This document shows positions 42,896 through 51,754 of a stretch of DNA of 64,000 bases, one piece after another (the first letter of the stretch is position 1; each line of letters opens with the position of its first letter). The stretch is taken from the NCBI RefSeq assembly GCF_026340095.1, contig NZ_JAPEPO010000001.1, positions 2,634,501 to 2,698,500 on the forward strand, in the 5' to 3' direction. The notes beneath the pieces were generated by a model. It had not been told where the DNA came from. It made no database searches and was given only the letters and a program-made list of their open reading frames with translations. Origin of the DNA: Streptomyces sp. NBC_01446 (GTDB lineage Bacteria; Actinomycetota; Actinomycetes; Streptomycetales; Streptomycetaceae). The translations under genes were made by a program, and so were the position numbers.

Positions 42896-43546
42896 ATGCC
42901 CTTCCGTGAGATCAACTCGAAGATGGTCGAGGCGACGGTCGTCCCCGGGCAGCGGATCTACAGCCAGCGCGGCGCGATGCTCGCCTACAAAGGCGACGTG
43001 ACCTTCACGCCCAGCATCCAGGGCGGCCAGGGCGGCGTGATGTCCATGATCGGGCGCCGCGTGGCGAACGAGGCGACGCCGCTGATGACCGTGGACGGCA
43101 GCGGCACCGTCCTGTTCGGGCACGGCGGCCATCACGTCCAGGTGATAGCCCTCTCCGGAGACACCCTCTACGTGGAGGCGGACCGGCTGCTCGCCTTCGA
43201 CGGGAGCCTTCAGCAGGGCACGATGTTCATGGGCTCGCAGGGCGGCGTCATGGGGATGGTGCGCGGCCAGGTCACCGGGCAGGGCCTGTTCACCACGACC
43301 CTCAAGGGACACGGCGCGGTCGCCGTCATGGCGCACGGCGGCGTCATCGAGCTGCCGATCACGCCGGGCCGCCCTGTCCATGTCGACCCGCAGGCGTACG
43401 TCGCGCACCACGGCGACGTGAGGAACAAGCTGTCGACGGCCCTCGGCTGGCGCGACATGGTGGGGCGCGGCTCCGGCGAGGCGTTCCAGCTGGAGCTCAG
43501 CGGCAGCGGCGCGGTGTACGTCCAGGCCTCGGAGGAGAAGCTGTGA
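42896..43546 (+). CDS. AIM24 family protein 2
   Basis: A 216-residue paralogue. It has MVEATVVPGQRIYSQRGAMLAYKGDVTFTP and GSGTVLFGHGGHHVQVIALSGDTLYVEADRLLAF, aligned with the same segments of protein 1. Several Gly-rich stretches (GGQGGVMSMIGRR, GSQGGVMGMVRGQ) lie in loops. ATG one base after the stop of the first gene, with GTGTGAG upstream. Function unknown. Confidence 0.85.
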   Translation: MPFREINSKMVEATVVPGQRIYSQRGAMLAYKGDVTFTPSIQGGQGGVMSMIGRRVANEATPLMTVDGSGTVLFGHGGHHVQVIALSGDTLYVEADRLLAFDGSLQQGTMFMGSQGGVMGMVRGQVTGQGLFTTTLKGHGAVAVMAHGGVIELPITPGRPVHVDPQAYVAHHGDVRNKLSTALGWRDMVGRGSGEAFQLELSGSGAVYVQASEEKL

Positions 43547-44316
43547 GCACCCCGGTGATCTTCGACCCGGCCACGCTGCCGGCCGACGACAATGTGAACG
43601 CGTACACGTTCTGCGTGGAGCTCAAGGGCAGCAGCTGGTTCCTGCAGAAGGGCAAGATGATCGCCTACTACGGGCGCATCGACTTCAACGGGATCGGGCA
43701 CGGCCGCCTCGACCGCCTCGTGCGGACGTCCTTCCACTCCCCGCTGCACGCGAGCGACTGGGTCGTGGCGGAGGGCTCGGGCAAGATGCTGCTCGCCGAC
43801 CGGGCCTTCGACGTGAACTCGTACGACCTGGAGAACGGGAACCTGACCATCCGCTCGGGCAACCTGCTCGCTTTTCAGCCAACTCTCGCGCTGAAGCAGT
43901 CGATCGTTCCCGGCTTTCTGACACTCATTGGCACGGGCAAATTCGTGGCGGCCTCGAACGGCCCGGTGGTCTTCATGGAGCCGCCGATCCGCGTAGATCC
44001 ACAGGCGCTGGTCGGCTGGGCTGACTGCCCGTCACCTTGCCATCACTACGACCACTCCTATCTGACGGGCGTGATCGGCGGTCTACGTGCGATGACGGGC
44101 ATCGGAGGCGTCTCCGGGGAGGAGCACCAGTTCGAGTTCGTGGGCGCCGGGACGGTATTGCTGCAGTCCACGGAGATGTTGATGGCTGAACAGGCGACGG
44201 GCGCCGTGCCGCAGCAGGCGGGGGTGCCAGGTGGCCAGGGGGTGCCCGGACAGCAGCCGGGGGCACCGCGTCTTCCCGGACAGCTCGGCGACCTCCAGCG
44301 TCGCTTCGGACTGTGA
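43543..44316 (+). CDS. AIM24 family protein 3
   Basis: A 257-residue paralogue, the most divergent of the three. NAYTFCVELKGSSWFLQKGKMIAYYGRIDFNG and GSGKMLLADRAFDVNSYDLENGNLTIRSGNLLAF match the family. A His/Cys segment, DCPSPCHHYDHSY (about residues 165-177), is not in the other two and could bind metal. The last 40 residues are Gly/Gln/Pro-rich. Overlaps protein 2 by 4 bases. A terminator hairpin follows. Confidence 0.83.
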   Translation: MSTPVIFDPATLPADDNVNAYTFCVELKGSSWFLQKGKMIAYYGRIDFNGIGHGRLDRLVRTSFHSPLHASDWVVAEGSGKMLLADRAFDVNSYDLENGNLTIRSGNLLAFQPTLALKQSIVPGFLTLIGTGKFVAASNGPVVFMEPPIRVDPQALVGWADCPSPCHHYDHSYLTGVIGGLRAMTGIGGVSGEEHQFEFVGAGTVLLQSTEMLMAEQATGAVPQQAGVPGGQGVPGQQPGAPRLPGQLGDLQRRFGL

Positions 44317-44350
44317 GCGGTAATCTGCGGAGTGTGACGTCGAACGCGTG

Positions 44351-44373
44351 ACCCCTTTGTGCCACGAAGGGGT
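44351..44373 (+). terminator. Terminator of the AIM24 operon
   Basis: ACCCCTTTGT, loop GCC, ACGAAGGGGT form a 10-bp stem with one mismatch, 34 bases after the last AIM24 stop. Confidence 0.65.
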
Positions 44374-44406
44374 GGGAGGCGTCACACCCCCCACTTTCGT
44401 TCGCAT

Positions 44407-44426
44407 TTCAACTTCTTAGGTAGAAT
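44407..44426 (+). promoter_or_regulatory. absC promoter and operator candidate
   Basis: TTCAACTTCTTAGGTAGAA (44407-44425) is an imperfect inverted repeat of MarR-site size. Its right end overlaps TAGAAT (44421-44426), a consensus -10 exactly 6 bases before the ATG. Autoregulation of a leaderless transcript would fit. Confidence 0.5.
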
Positions 44427-44432
44427 CAATAT

Positions 44433-44909
44433 ATGGAGACCGAGACGGCCACACGCTGGCTGACCGACGAGGAACAGTGCGCCTGGCGCACGCACGTAGA
44501 GGTCAACAGGATGCTGACGTATCAGCTCGAGAGGGACCTCCAGCCGTTCGGCCTGACGATGAACGACTACGACATCCTCGTGCATCTCTCCGAGACGGAC
44601 GACCACCGGATGCGCATGAGCGATCTCGCGACCGCCACTTTGCAGTCCAAGAGCCGGCTCTCCCATCAGATCACCCGCATGGAGAACGCCGGACTTGTCC
44701 GCCGTGAGAACTGCGAGTCCGACCGCCGCGGCCTCTACACCGTCCTGACCGAGGACGGCATGGAGACCATGAGGAAGGTCGCCCCGCACCACGTGGCGTC
44801 CGTGCGGCGGCACTTCGTCGACCTGATCTCCCCGGAGGAGCTCGACGCCCTCCACAAGGCTCTGACCCCGATCGCCGAACACCTGCGTTCGCAGCGCGGC
44901 AAACCGTGA
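44433..44909 (+). CDS. absC: MarR-family regulator AbsC
   Basis: A 158-residue MarR protein whose sequence and setting match AbsC, a pleiotropic Streptomyces regulator of antibiotic production linked to zinc. The winged helix (about residues 55-110) contains MRMSDLATATLQSKSRLSHQITRMENAGLVRRENCESDRRGLYTVLTEDGM. A Cys and His residues (ENCESD, APHHVASVRRHF) could bind metal. Downstream of the AIM24 operon and convergent with the kinase gene. Identity with AbsC is from memory, not alignment. Confidence 0.85.
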   Translation: METETATRWLTDEEQCAWRTHVEVNRMLTYQLERDLQPFGLTMNDYDILVHLSETDDHRMRMSDLATATLQSKSRLSHQITRMENAGLVRRENCESDRRGLYTVLTEDGMETMRKVAPHHVASVRRHFVDLISPEELDALHKALTPIAEHLRSQRGKP

Positions 44910-44951
44910 CCATTGCGAACGGGGAACGCCGACCTTCCCCGTCCGCCGGCC

Positions 44952-46436
44952 TCAGGCCACCGGCACCACCGGCAGCCTGAGTTCGAAGAGCGCTCCGGCC
45001 GCGGGCGACGAGCGGACCGTCAGGGCGCCGCCGTGCCGCACGGCGACGTCCCTGGCGATGGCGAGTCCCAGACCCGCCCCGCCGTCGTCCCGGGCCCGCG
45101 CGTCGTCCAGGCGCACGAACCTCTCGAAGATCCGCTCCCGCTCCGCCTCCGGCACCCCCGCCCCGTCGTCACCGACCTCGACGACCGCCCACGGCCCCTC
45201 GGCCCGCACGGCGATGTCCACGCGGGACCGGGCGTGACGCTGCGCGTTGTCCAGCAGATTCCCGACCACCCGCGCCAACTGGCTGCGCGAGCCCGCCACT
45301 TCGACGGGTTCGAGGTGCGTCCGGACCGCGACGCGGCCCGCCGGACGCTGCGACAGCTCCTCGCCGGCCAGCGCGGCCAGATCGACCCGCGCCTCCCCCG
45401 GCCGCTCCCCCGCGTCGAGCCGGGCGAGCAGCAGAAGCCCCGCGGCGAGCTCCTGGAGCCGCACCGTGTCGGCCACCGCCCCGTCCACGTCGAGCAGTTC
45501 GGGGTGGGCGGCGCCCACTTCGAGCTGGGTGCGCAGCGACGCGATGGGGCTGCGCAGCTCGTGCGAGGCGTCGGCGACGAACCGGCGCTGGCGCTCCACG
45601 GACGTCTCCAGCGCGGCCAGCGTCGCGTTCGTGGTGCGCGCGAGGCGCGCCACCTCGTCGTGCGTGGCCGGCTCCGGCACCCGGCGCGCCAGGTCCTGCG
45701 ACGCCGTGATCGCCGACATCTCGCTCCGGATGCCCTCGACGGGGCGCAGCGCCCTGCGGGTCACCAGCCAGGTGACCGCGCCGACGACGCCGAGCAGCAC
45801 CGGGAAGCCGATCAGCATGACGGTCAGCGCGGTGCCGACGGCGCTCTGCTCGGCGGACATCGAGGCGCCCGCGTACACGGTGAGGTCGCCCTGCCGGGTG
45901 TTCTTCACCTCCAGCGCGGCGAACCGGTAGTCCCGGGTCTCCCCGTCGACGGTGGCCGAGCCCATGCCGCCGTCGGCGTCGTCGGCGATCTCCCCGTACG
46001 CGTACGAGTCGTCGTCCCCGCCGTTGCCCTTGCCCTTGCCCCCATGGCGGTCGGAGCCGCCGTCGTCGTCTCCTCCGGCGTCATCGCCACCGCCGTCGTC
46101 GACCGGCGGGGTCACCGGCTTGACGGCGGACGAGCCGGTCCCGCTGATCCGCTCCAGGTCCTCACTGGCGGCCAGAAGCCTGCCGTCACCGTCCACGACC
46201 TGCACCGGGGTGTCATCCCCGTCCGGGAGTTCGAGGGCGGCGGGCGCGGTGCCCGTCGCGATCGACACGGCGACCTTGCGGACGGACGACTCCGCCTCGC
46301 TCGACGCCTGATCGGTGAGGTTGGACCGCAGCGCGAGCAGCACGGACGCGCCGGCGGCGAGGAGCGCCACGGCGACGACGAGGGTCGCGCCGAGCGTGGC
46401 TCTGGCCCGTACGGAACCGAACAGCCACCGCCTCAT
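44952..46436 (-). CDS. Sensor histidine kinase with Asp/Gly-rich extracellular loop
   Basis: A 494-residue membrane kinase. TM1 is at about residues 16-36 and TM2 at about 203-225. The extracellular part includes residues 113-143, almost all Asp, Gly, Lys and His (DDGGGDDAGGDDDGGSDRHG), an unusual insert. Then HAMP, the H-box VADASHELRSPIAS with His292, NLLDNAQRHA and GGAGLGLAIARD. The N-terminal start overlaps the response regulator stop by 4 bases. The loop suggests sensing of a divalent metal or cationic compound; this is inference. Confidence 0.9.
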   Translation of the reverse strand: MRRWLFGSVRARATLGATLVVAVALLAAGASVLLALRSNLTDQASSEAESSVRKVAVSIATGTAPAALELPDGDDTPVQVVDGDGRLLAASEDLERISGTGSSAVKPVTPPVDDGGGDDAGGDDDGGSDRHGGKGKGNGGDDDSYAYGEIADDADGGMGSATVDGETRDYRFAALEVKNTRQGDLTVYAGASMSAEQSAVGTALTVMLIGFPVLLGVVGAVTWLVTRRALRPVEGIRSEMSAITASQDLARRVPEPATHDEVARLARTTNATLAALETSVERQRRFVADASHELRSPIASLRTQLEVGAAHPELLDVDGAVADTVRLQELAAGLLLLARLDAGERPGEARVDLAALAGEELSQRPAGRVAVRTHLEPVEVAGSRSQLARVVGNLLDNAQRHARSRVDIAVRAEGPWAVVEVGDDGAGVPEAERERIFERFVRLDDARARDDGGAGLGLAIARDVAVRHGGALTVRSSPAAGALFELRLPVVPVA

Positions 46437-47098
46437 CGCGGCGCCTCCAGGCGGTAGCCCGCGCCGCGCACCGTCCTGATCAGCTCCGCGCCCAGCTTCT
46501 TGCGCAGGGTGCTGACGTACACCTCGACGATGTTCGGGTCGCCCTCGTACGCGAAGTCCCAGACGTGCTCCAGGATCTCCGCCTTCGAGACGACCTCGCC
46601 GGCCCGCACCACCAGTTGCTCAAGGACCGCGAACTCCTTTGTGGTGAGGGGCACTTCGGTCTCGCCGTGCAGGACTCGGCGCGCGCCGGTGTCGACCCGC
46701 AGCGGGCCGAGCGTGCGGACGGACGAGCCGACGCCGGTGCCGCGCCGCCGCAGGAGCGCCTTCACACGCGCGACGAGGACGACGTACGAGAACGGCTTGG
46801 TGAGGTAGTCGTCGGCGCCCGTGTCGAGCCCTTCCGCCTCGTCGTACTCGCCGTCCTTGGCGGTGAGCATGAGGATCGGCACGTCGTGGCCGGCGGCGCG
46901 CAGGGCGGCGCAGACGCGGTAGCCGTTCATGCCCGGCAGCATGATGTCGAGGACGACCAGGTCGTACGCGCCCTCTGCCGCCCGGTGGAGACCTTCGAGG
47001 CCGTCGTGGACGACGTCGACGGCGAACCCCTCCGCTGTCAGGCCCCGGGCGAGGGACAGGGCGAGACGCTTTTCGTCTTCCACGATGAGCAGGCGCAT
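46433..47098 (-). CDS. Response regulator, OmpR/PhoB family
   Basis: A 221-residue regulator. The receiver has MRLLIVEDEKRL, phospho-acceptor Asp51 in VVLDIMLPGMNG and Lys in LTKPFSY; the C-terminal winged helix has LTTKEFAVLEQLVVRAGEVVSKAEILEHVWD. It heads the kinase operon and is divergent from the PepSY gene. The shared promoter holds a palindrome and phased CTTCAG repeats, likely its binding site. Confidence 0.93.
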   Translation of the reverse strand: MRLLIVEDEKRLALSLARGLTAEGFAVDVVHDGLEGLHRAAEGAYDLVVLDIMLPGMNGYRVCAALRAAGHDVPILMLTAKDGEYDEAEGLDTGADDYLTKPFSYVVLVARVKALLRRRGTGVGSSVRTLGPLRVDTGARRVLHGETEVPLTTKEFAVLEQLVVRAGEVVSKAEILEHVWDFAYEGDPNIVEVYVSTLRKKLGAELIRTVRGAGYRLEAPR

Positions 47099-47117
47099 GG
47101 GGGCCAGGGTCGCAAAC

Positions 47118-47159
47118 GGAACCTGAAGAAGTCTTCAGGTTCCTTCAGCGGGGCTTCAG
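47118..47159. promoter_or_regulatory. CTTCAG repeats in the divergent two-component promoter
   Basis: CTTCAG occurs at 47133-47138, 47143-47148 and 47154-47159, spaced 10 and 11 bp, and inverted as CTGAAG at 47123-47128. The first pair is within a perfect 11-bp inverted repeat GGAACCTGAAG/CTTCAGGTTCC (47118-47128, 47133-47143). The spacing of one helical turn is typical of OmpR/PhoB-family sites. Confidence 0.7.
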
Positions 47160-47238
47160 CATCGGTCGGCCACTGTGGTCCTCGTCGAAGCGCACCGGAT
47201 GTCCGGTGGGCCGGGAATCGTCTCGGGGAGGATCCCTC

Positions 47239-47991
47239 ATGAAGCGCAACATCGTGATCGCCACCATCGCCGCCGTGGCCCTGATCGGCGGCGGCACCGC
47301 GACCGCCGTCGCGGTCTCGGGCGGCGACGACGACACCACGTCGGCGGGCACGTCGACCGCGTCACGGGGCACGGGGCACGACGACGACCGCGCCGAGCAC
47401 GTCACCGAGCTGAAGACCGCGAAGGTGACGGCCTCGGACGCCATCGCCGCCGCCCTCAAGTCGGTGCCCGGCACGGCGGTCTCCGCCGAGCTCGACGACG
47501 AGAACGACCATGTGGTCTGGGAGGTCGAGGTCCTGAACGGCACGACGTGGCACGACGTCCTCGTCGACCCCGCCACGGGCAAGGTCACCGGCTCGCACAC
47601 CTCGCGCCACAACGACACGGCCCGCGTCACCGCGACCCTGAAGGGCGCGCAGACGTCGGCGCAGGACGCGGCACAGGCCGCAGCCGCGAAGGGGACGGTC
47701 ACCGAGATCGACCTCGACGACGACGGCACGGCCCACGCCTGGGAGGCCGAGACCACGGCGGCGAACGGCACCGACGCCGACTGGCGCGTCGACCTCCGGA
47801 CCGGCGCGGTGACCCCGGACCGCTCGTCCCACGACGACGGCGACGACACCGCACGCGCCACACACGACGCGGGCGACGACCACGGCCGTGACGACACCGC
47901 CACCACCCACGACGCCGGTGACGACCACGGCGACCACGGCCGCGGTCACGACGCCGACGACGACCACGGCCACCACGGCGACGACGACTGA
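47239..47991 (+). CDS. PepSY-domain exported protein with His/Asp-rich tail
   Basis: A 250-residue protein with an uncleaved or signal-type hydrophobic N terminus (IVIATIAAVALIGGGTATAVAV). Two PepSY-like repeats are present, about residues 60-120 (KVTASDAIAAALKSVPGTAVSAELDD, DVLVDPATGKVTGSH) and 135-195 (EIDLDDDGTAHAWEAE, RVDLRTGAVTPDR). The last 53 residues hold 10 His and 20 Asp, a clear divalent metal-binding style. Divergent from the two-component operon and probably its main target. Ribosome site GGGGAGG eight bases before the ATG. Confidence 0.87.
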   Translation: MKRNIVIATIAAVALIGGGTATAVAVSGGDDDTTSAGTSTASRGTGHDDDRAEHVTELKTAKVTASDAIAAALKSVPGTAVSAELDDENDHVVWEVEVLNGTTWHDVLVDPATGKVTGSHTSRHNDTARVTATLKGAQTSAQDAAQAAAAKGTVTEIDLDDDGTAHAWEAETTAANGTDADWRVDLRTGAVTPDRSSHDDGDDTARATHDAGDDHGRDDTATTHDAGDDHGDHGRGHDADDDHGHHGDDD

Positions 47992-48028
47992 CGTCGACGC
48001 CGACGGGCCCAGCTCGGCGCGGATCGGC

Positions 48029-49279
48029 TCATCGCGCCGCCGTGCCCGTCTCCTGAGCCGCGTCCGGGACACCGTCCCCGGGCGCGGCTTCCGCCGTCGT
48101 ACGGGCGCCGCGCACACCCCGTACCCCCCACACCGCCGCCGCGACCGGCGCCGCCGCGGCCACGGCGAAGCAGGCCGCGAGCGGGAGGCGGGCCACCAGG
48201 AGGCCCGCTCCCGCCGTGCCGGCCGAGATCCCGGCGTTCACCGCCGTGTTGACCCAGGCCCCGGCCTGGGTGCGGAACGCCGGCCCGGCCGTCTCGTCCG
48301 CCACGAGATACGCGGTCGTCAGGGCGGGCGCGACGAAGAGGCCCGCAAACACGGCCGCCGCGCCGAGCGTCACCAGGCCCGGCGCGAGCGCCGCCGCCCC
48401 CAGCGCGGCGGCGAGCCCCGCAGCGAGGAACGGCAGCCGGACCCGGGCGGGGGTGGACCAGGTGATGGCGCCGTTCGCGAGGCCGCCGACCGCGCTGCCC
48501 GCCGAGAGCGCGGCCATCACCCAGGCCACGGCGTCGGCGTGCTGACGGGCGTCGGCGAAGGCGAGGACGAGCAGGTCGAGGGCGCCGAGGGCGAGACCGA
48601 CCCCCACGGCGACGACCAATGGCTGCGCGAGGCCGCGCACCGGCGAGATCCCGCCGGAGGGCCCGCGCCGCCCCGCGCCCCGGCCCGCGAGGGCCCGTAC
48701 GGCCGGGGACGCCACGAACGCGGCGGTTCCCACCGCCACCAGGACCGCGCTGACGGCGACGCCGAACGCGGCGGGGGCGAACTGCACGACCACGCCCACG
48801 ATGAGCGGGCCGGACACGAGCAGCAGCTCCTCGGCCACCCCGTCGAGGCTGTACGCGCGCTGGAGCAACCCCTCGCGCTTGCCGGCGAGTTCGCTCCACA
48901 CGGTCCGCATGGTCGGGCCGAGGGGCGGGGTGCACGCGCCCGCGGCGAGGGCGGCGGCACCGAGCAGGAGCCCGGAGGCCCCCGGTCGCCAGGTCAGCGC
49001 CGCGAGCACGCCGAGCAGGACGGCGTACGCCCCCGTCATCGGCGGAAGCGCGCGGCGCGGCCCGTACCGGTCGATGAGGAGCGCTCTCAGGGGGGAGAGG
49101 AAGACGCTCGCGGCGCCGAAGAGCGCCATGGCCGTGCCCGCGACGGCGTACGAGCCGGTGGCGGACTTCACCGCGAGCATCAGGGACAGGGACACGGTCC
49201 CGTAGGAGAGCCGCCCGAGCAGGGCGGCGCCGAAGGTCCTGCGGGCATGGGGAACGCGCAGGAGCGCTGCGTACGACAT
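48029..49279 (-). CDS. MFS transporter (12 TMS)
   Basis: A 416-residue major facilitator protein with Ala/Val/Leu-rich helices, the loop LSPLRALLIDRYGPRRALPPM (motif A-like) and EELLLVSGPLIVGVVVQFAP. It resembles drug-exporter-like MFS proteins of unknown substrate. Convergent with the PepSY gene, 37 bases apart. Start ATG 49279 with GAGGAA upstream. Confidence 0.82.
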   Translation of the reverse strand: MSYAALLRVPHARRTFGAALLGRLSYGTVSLSLMLAVKSATGSYAVAGTAMALFGAASVFLSPLRALLIDRYGPRRALPPMTGAYAVLLGVLAALTWRPGASGLLLGAAALAAGACTPPLGPTMRTVWSELAGKREGLLQRAYSLDGVAEELLLVSGPLIVGVVVQFAPAAFGVAVSAVLVAVGTAAFVASPAVRALAGRGAGRRGPSGGISPVRGLAQPLVVAVGVGLALGALDLLVLAFADARQHADAVAWVMAALSAGSAVGGLANGAITWSTPARVRLPFLAAGLAAALGAAALAPGLVTLGAAAVFAGLFVAPALTTAYLVADETAGPAFRTQAGAWVNTAVNAGISAGTAGAGLLVARLPLAACFAVAAAAPVAAAVWGVRGVRGARTTAEAAPGDGVPDAAQETGTAAR

Positions 49280-49461
49280 GGGTGGGAGTTCCTCAGAACG
49301 AAGGGCACACGGACGCCGAGGACCGCGACGTCACCGTTCGACGGTGGTCGCGGTCGGGTCGTGCCCTACGCGCAGAGAAGGAACATACGCCCAACGTACC
49401 AGCGGGGGTCGGGAGTTGGCGATGGGCGGAACCGCGGCACGGTCCCGCCCCCACCGGCCGC

Positions 49462-50418
49462 TCAGGCCTCCGTCAGACCCTCCACGAGGGAGTCCGCCGC
49501 CCGGTACGGGTCGAGCTCGCCCGCCACGATGCGCTCGGCCAGCGAGCTGAGGCGGCGGTCGCCGTGGAGGTCCGCGATGCGCTCGCGCAGGGCCGTGACG
49601 GCGATCGTCTCGACCTCACGGGAGGCGCGGGCGAGGCGGCGCTCCTGGAGGACACCGTGCTCCTCCATCCACGCCCGGTGCTTCTCGAGCGCCTCGACGA
49701 CCTCGTCGATGCCCTCGCCGCGGGCGGCGACGGTCTTGACGATGGGCGGGCGCCAGTCACCGGCGCCCCGGGACTCGCCGAGGCCCAGCATGTGGTTGAG
49801 CTCGCGCGCGGTCGCGTCCGCGCCGTCGCGGTCGGCCTTGTTGACGACGTACACGTCGCCGATCTCCAGGATTCCGGCCTTGGCCGCCTGGATCCCGTCG
49901 CCCATGCCGGGGGCGAGCAGGACGACGGACGTGTCGGCCTGCGAGGCGATCTCGACCTCGGACTGGCCGACGCCGACCGTCTCCACGAGGACGACGTCGC
50001 AGCCGGCCGCGTCGAGCACGCGGATCGCCTGCGGCGCGGCCCACGCGAGCCCGCCCAGGTGCCCGCGCGTGGCCATGGAACGGATGTACACGCCGGGGTC
50101 GGACGCGTGCTCCGACATGCGGACTCGGTCACCGAGCAGGGCGCCCCCGCTGAACGGCGACGACGGGTCGACGGCGAGCACACCGACCCGCTTCCCGGCC
50201 CGCCGGTAGGCGCTGACCAGGGCGGACGTGGACGTGGACTTGCCCACGCCCGGTGACCCGGTCAGCCCGACGACGTACGCGTGCCCCGCGAGCGGGGCCA
50301 GCGCCGCCATCACCTCGCGCAGCTGCGGGGACGCCCCCTCCACCAGGGAGATCAGCCGGGCCACGGCCCTGGGCCGGCCTTCCCTGGCCTGGGCCACCAG
50401 GGTGGAGACGTCCTGCAT
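49462..50418 (-). CDS. meaB: Methylmalonyl-CoA mutase-associated GTPase MeaB
   Basis: A 318-residue G3E-type GTPase that protects and reloads B12-dependent acyl-CoA mutases. VVGLTGSPGVGKSTSTSALV is the P-loop, VLAVDPSSPFSGGALLGDRVRM the switch, VETVGVGQSEVEI and VVNKADRDGA the NKxD guanine motif. ATG 50418 is chosen for GGAG five bases upstream. Downstream of a thiolase gene; no mutase gene is adjacent, but icmA lies 9 kb away. Confidence 0.94.
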   Translation of the reverse strand: MQDVSTLVAQAREGRPRAVARLISLVEGASPQLREVMAALAPLAGHAYVVGLTGSPGVGKSTSTSALVSAYRRAGKRVGVLAVDPSSPFSGGALLGDRVRMSEHASDPGVYIRSMATRGHLGGLAWAAPQAIRVLDAAGCDVVLVETVGVGQSEVEIASQADTSVVLLAPGMGDGIQAAKAGILEIGDVYVVNKADRDGADATARELNHMLGLGESRGAGDWRPPIVKTVAARGEGIDEVVEALEKHRAWMEEHGVLQERRLARASREVETIAVTALRERIADLHGDRRLSSLAERIVAGELDPYRAADSLVEGLTEA

Positions 50419-50444
50419 CACAGCTCCGTTCACTCGGTTTCGTC

Positions 50445-50492
50445 CGACATACGTACCGACACGCGTACCGGGATACGTTCCGGCATACCTGC
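50445..50492. repeat. Four imperfect 12-bp tandem repeats
   Basis: Units CGACATACGTAC, CGACACGCGTAC, CGGGATACGTTC and CGGCATACCTGC follow each other without gaps between the thiolase and meaB genes. The 12-bp period has no coding meaning here and could be a slippage-made minisatellite or a set of binding sites. Confidence 0.7.
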
Positions 50493-50503
50493 CGGCGGAA
50501 GGG

Positions 50504-51706
50504 TTACGCCTTGGGTACCCGCACGATCAGCGCGTCACCCTGGCCACCGCCGCCGCACAGCGCGGCCGCGCCGACGCCGCCGCCGCGCCGCTTCAGCTCG
50601 AGCGCGAGGTGCAGAACGACACGCGCGCCGGACATCCCGATCGGGTGACCGAGGGCGATCGCGCCGCCGTTGACGTTCACCTTTTCCGAGGACACGCCGA
50701 GGTCCTTCATTGACTGCACGGCGACGGCCGCGAAGGCCTCGTTGATCTCGACGAGGTCGAGGTCCTCGACGCCCAGACCCTCCTTCTTGAGGGCGTGCCG
50801 GATGGCGTTCGAGGGCTGCGACTGGAGCGAGTTGTCGGGGCCCGCCACGTTCCCGTGGGCGCCGATCTCCGCGATCCACTCCAGGCCGAGCTCCTGCGCC
50901 TTCGCCTTGCTCATGACGACGACCGCGGCGGCGCCGTCGGAGATCTGCGAGGAGGTGCCGGCCGTGATCGTGCCGTCCTTGGCGAACGCGGGACGCAGCT
51001 TGCCGAGCGACTCGGCGGTCGTCTCGGCGCGGATGCCCTCGTCCTTGCTGAACAGGACCGGGTCGCCCTTGCGCTGCGGGATCTCGACGGGGGTGATCTC
51101 CGCCTCGAAGAGGCCGTTCTTCTGGGCGGCGGCGGCGCGCTGGTGCGACTGGGCGGCGATCTCGTCCTGCTCGGGGCGCTTGATGCCGAGGCGGGTGTTG
51201 TGCTTCTCCGTCGACTCACCCATCGGGATGTTCTCGAAGGAGTCGGTCAGGCCGTCGTACGCCATCGCGTCGAGCATCTCGACGGCGCCGTACTTGTAGC
51301 CCTCACGGGACTTGGGGAGCAGGTGGGGCGCGTTCGTCATGGACTCCTGGCCGCCCGCGACGACGACGTCGAACTCGCCGGCGCGGATCAGCTGGTCGGC
51401 GAGCGCGATGGCGTCGAGGCCCGAGAGACACACCTTGTTGATGGTCAGCGCCGGCACGCTCATGGGGATGCCGGCCTTGACGGCCGCCTGGCGCGCGGGG
51501 ATCTGCCCTGCCCCCGCCTGGAGCACCTGGCCCATGATCACGTACTGCACCTGATCTCCGCCGATCCCGGCCCGGTCGAGGGCCGCCTTGATGGCGACCC
51601 CTCCGAGGTCGGCTCCGGAGAAGGACTTCAGCGAGCCGAGCAGCCGGCCCATGGGCGTACGGGCGCCCGCGACGATCACTGAGGTGGTACCGGTCGTTCC
51701 AGACAT
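50504..51706 (-). CDS. Acetyl-CoA acetyltransferase (thiolase)
   Basis: A 400-residue biosynthetic-type thiolase joining two acetyl-CoA to acetoacetyl-CoA or the reverse. The acylated Cys is in [14 protein letters not shown] (about residue 91), the base His in [17 protein letters not shown] and the second Cys in [15 protein letters not shown] 51706 is chosen. Divergent from the epimerase and upstream of meaB, joining ketoacid and methylmalonyl-CoA metabolism. Confidence 0.94.
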   Translation of the reverse strand: MSGTTGTTSVIVAGARTPMGRLLGSLKSFSGADLGGVAIKAALDRAGIGGDQVQYVIMGQVLQAGAGQIPARQAAVKAGIPMSVPALTINKVCLSGLDAIALADQLIRAGEFDVVVAGGQESMTNAPHLLPKSREGYKYGAVEMLDAMAYDGLTDSFENIPMGESTEKHNTRLGIKRPEQDEIAAQSHQRAAAAQKNGLFEAEITPVEIPQRKGDPVLFSKDEGIRAETTAESLGKLRPAFAKDGTITAGTSSQISDGAAAVVVMSKAKAQELGLEWIAEIGAHGNVAGPDNSLQSQPSNAIRHALKKEGLGVEDLDLVEINEAFAAVAVQSMKDLGVSSEKVNVNGGAIALGHPIGMSGARVVLHLALELKRRGGGVGAAALCGGGGQGDALIVRVPKA

Positions 51707-51754
51707 GAGGCACGGCCCCTTGGAGATGAGGAGTGAACGAGGGTTTACTCGAAT

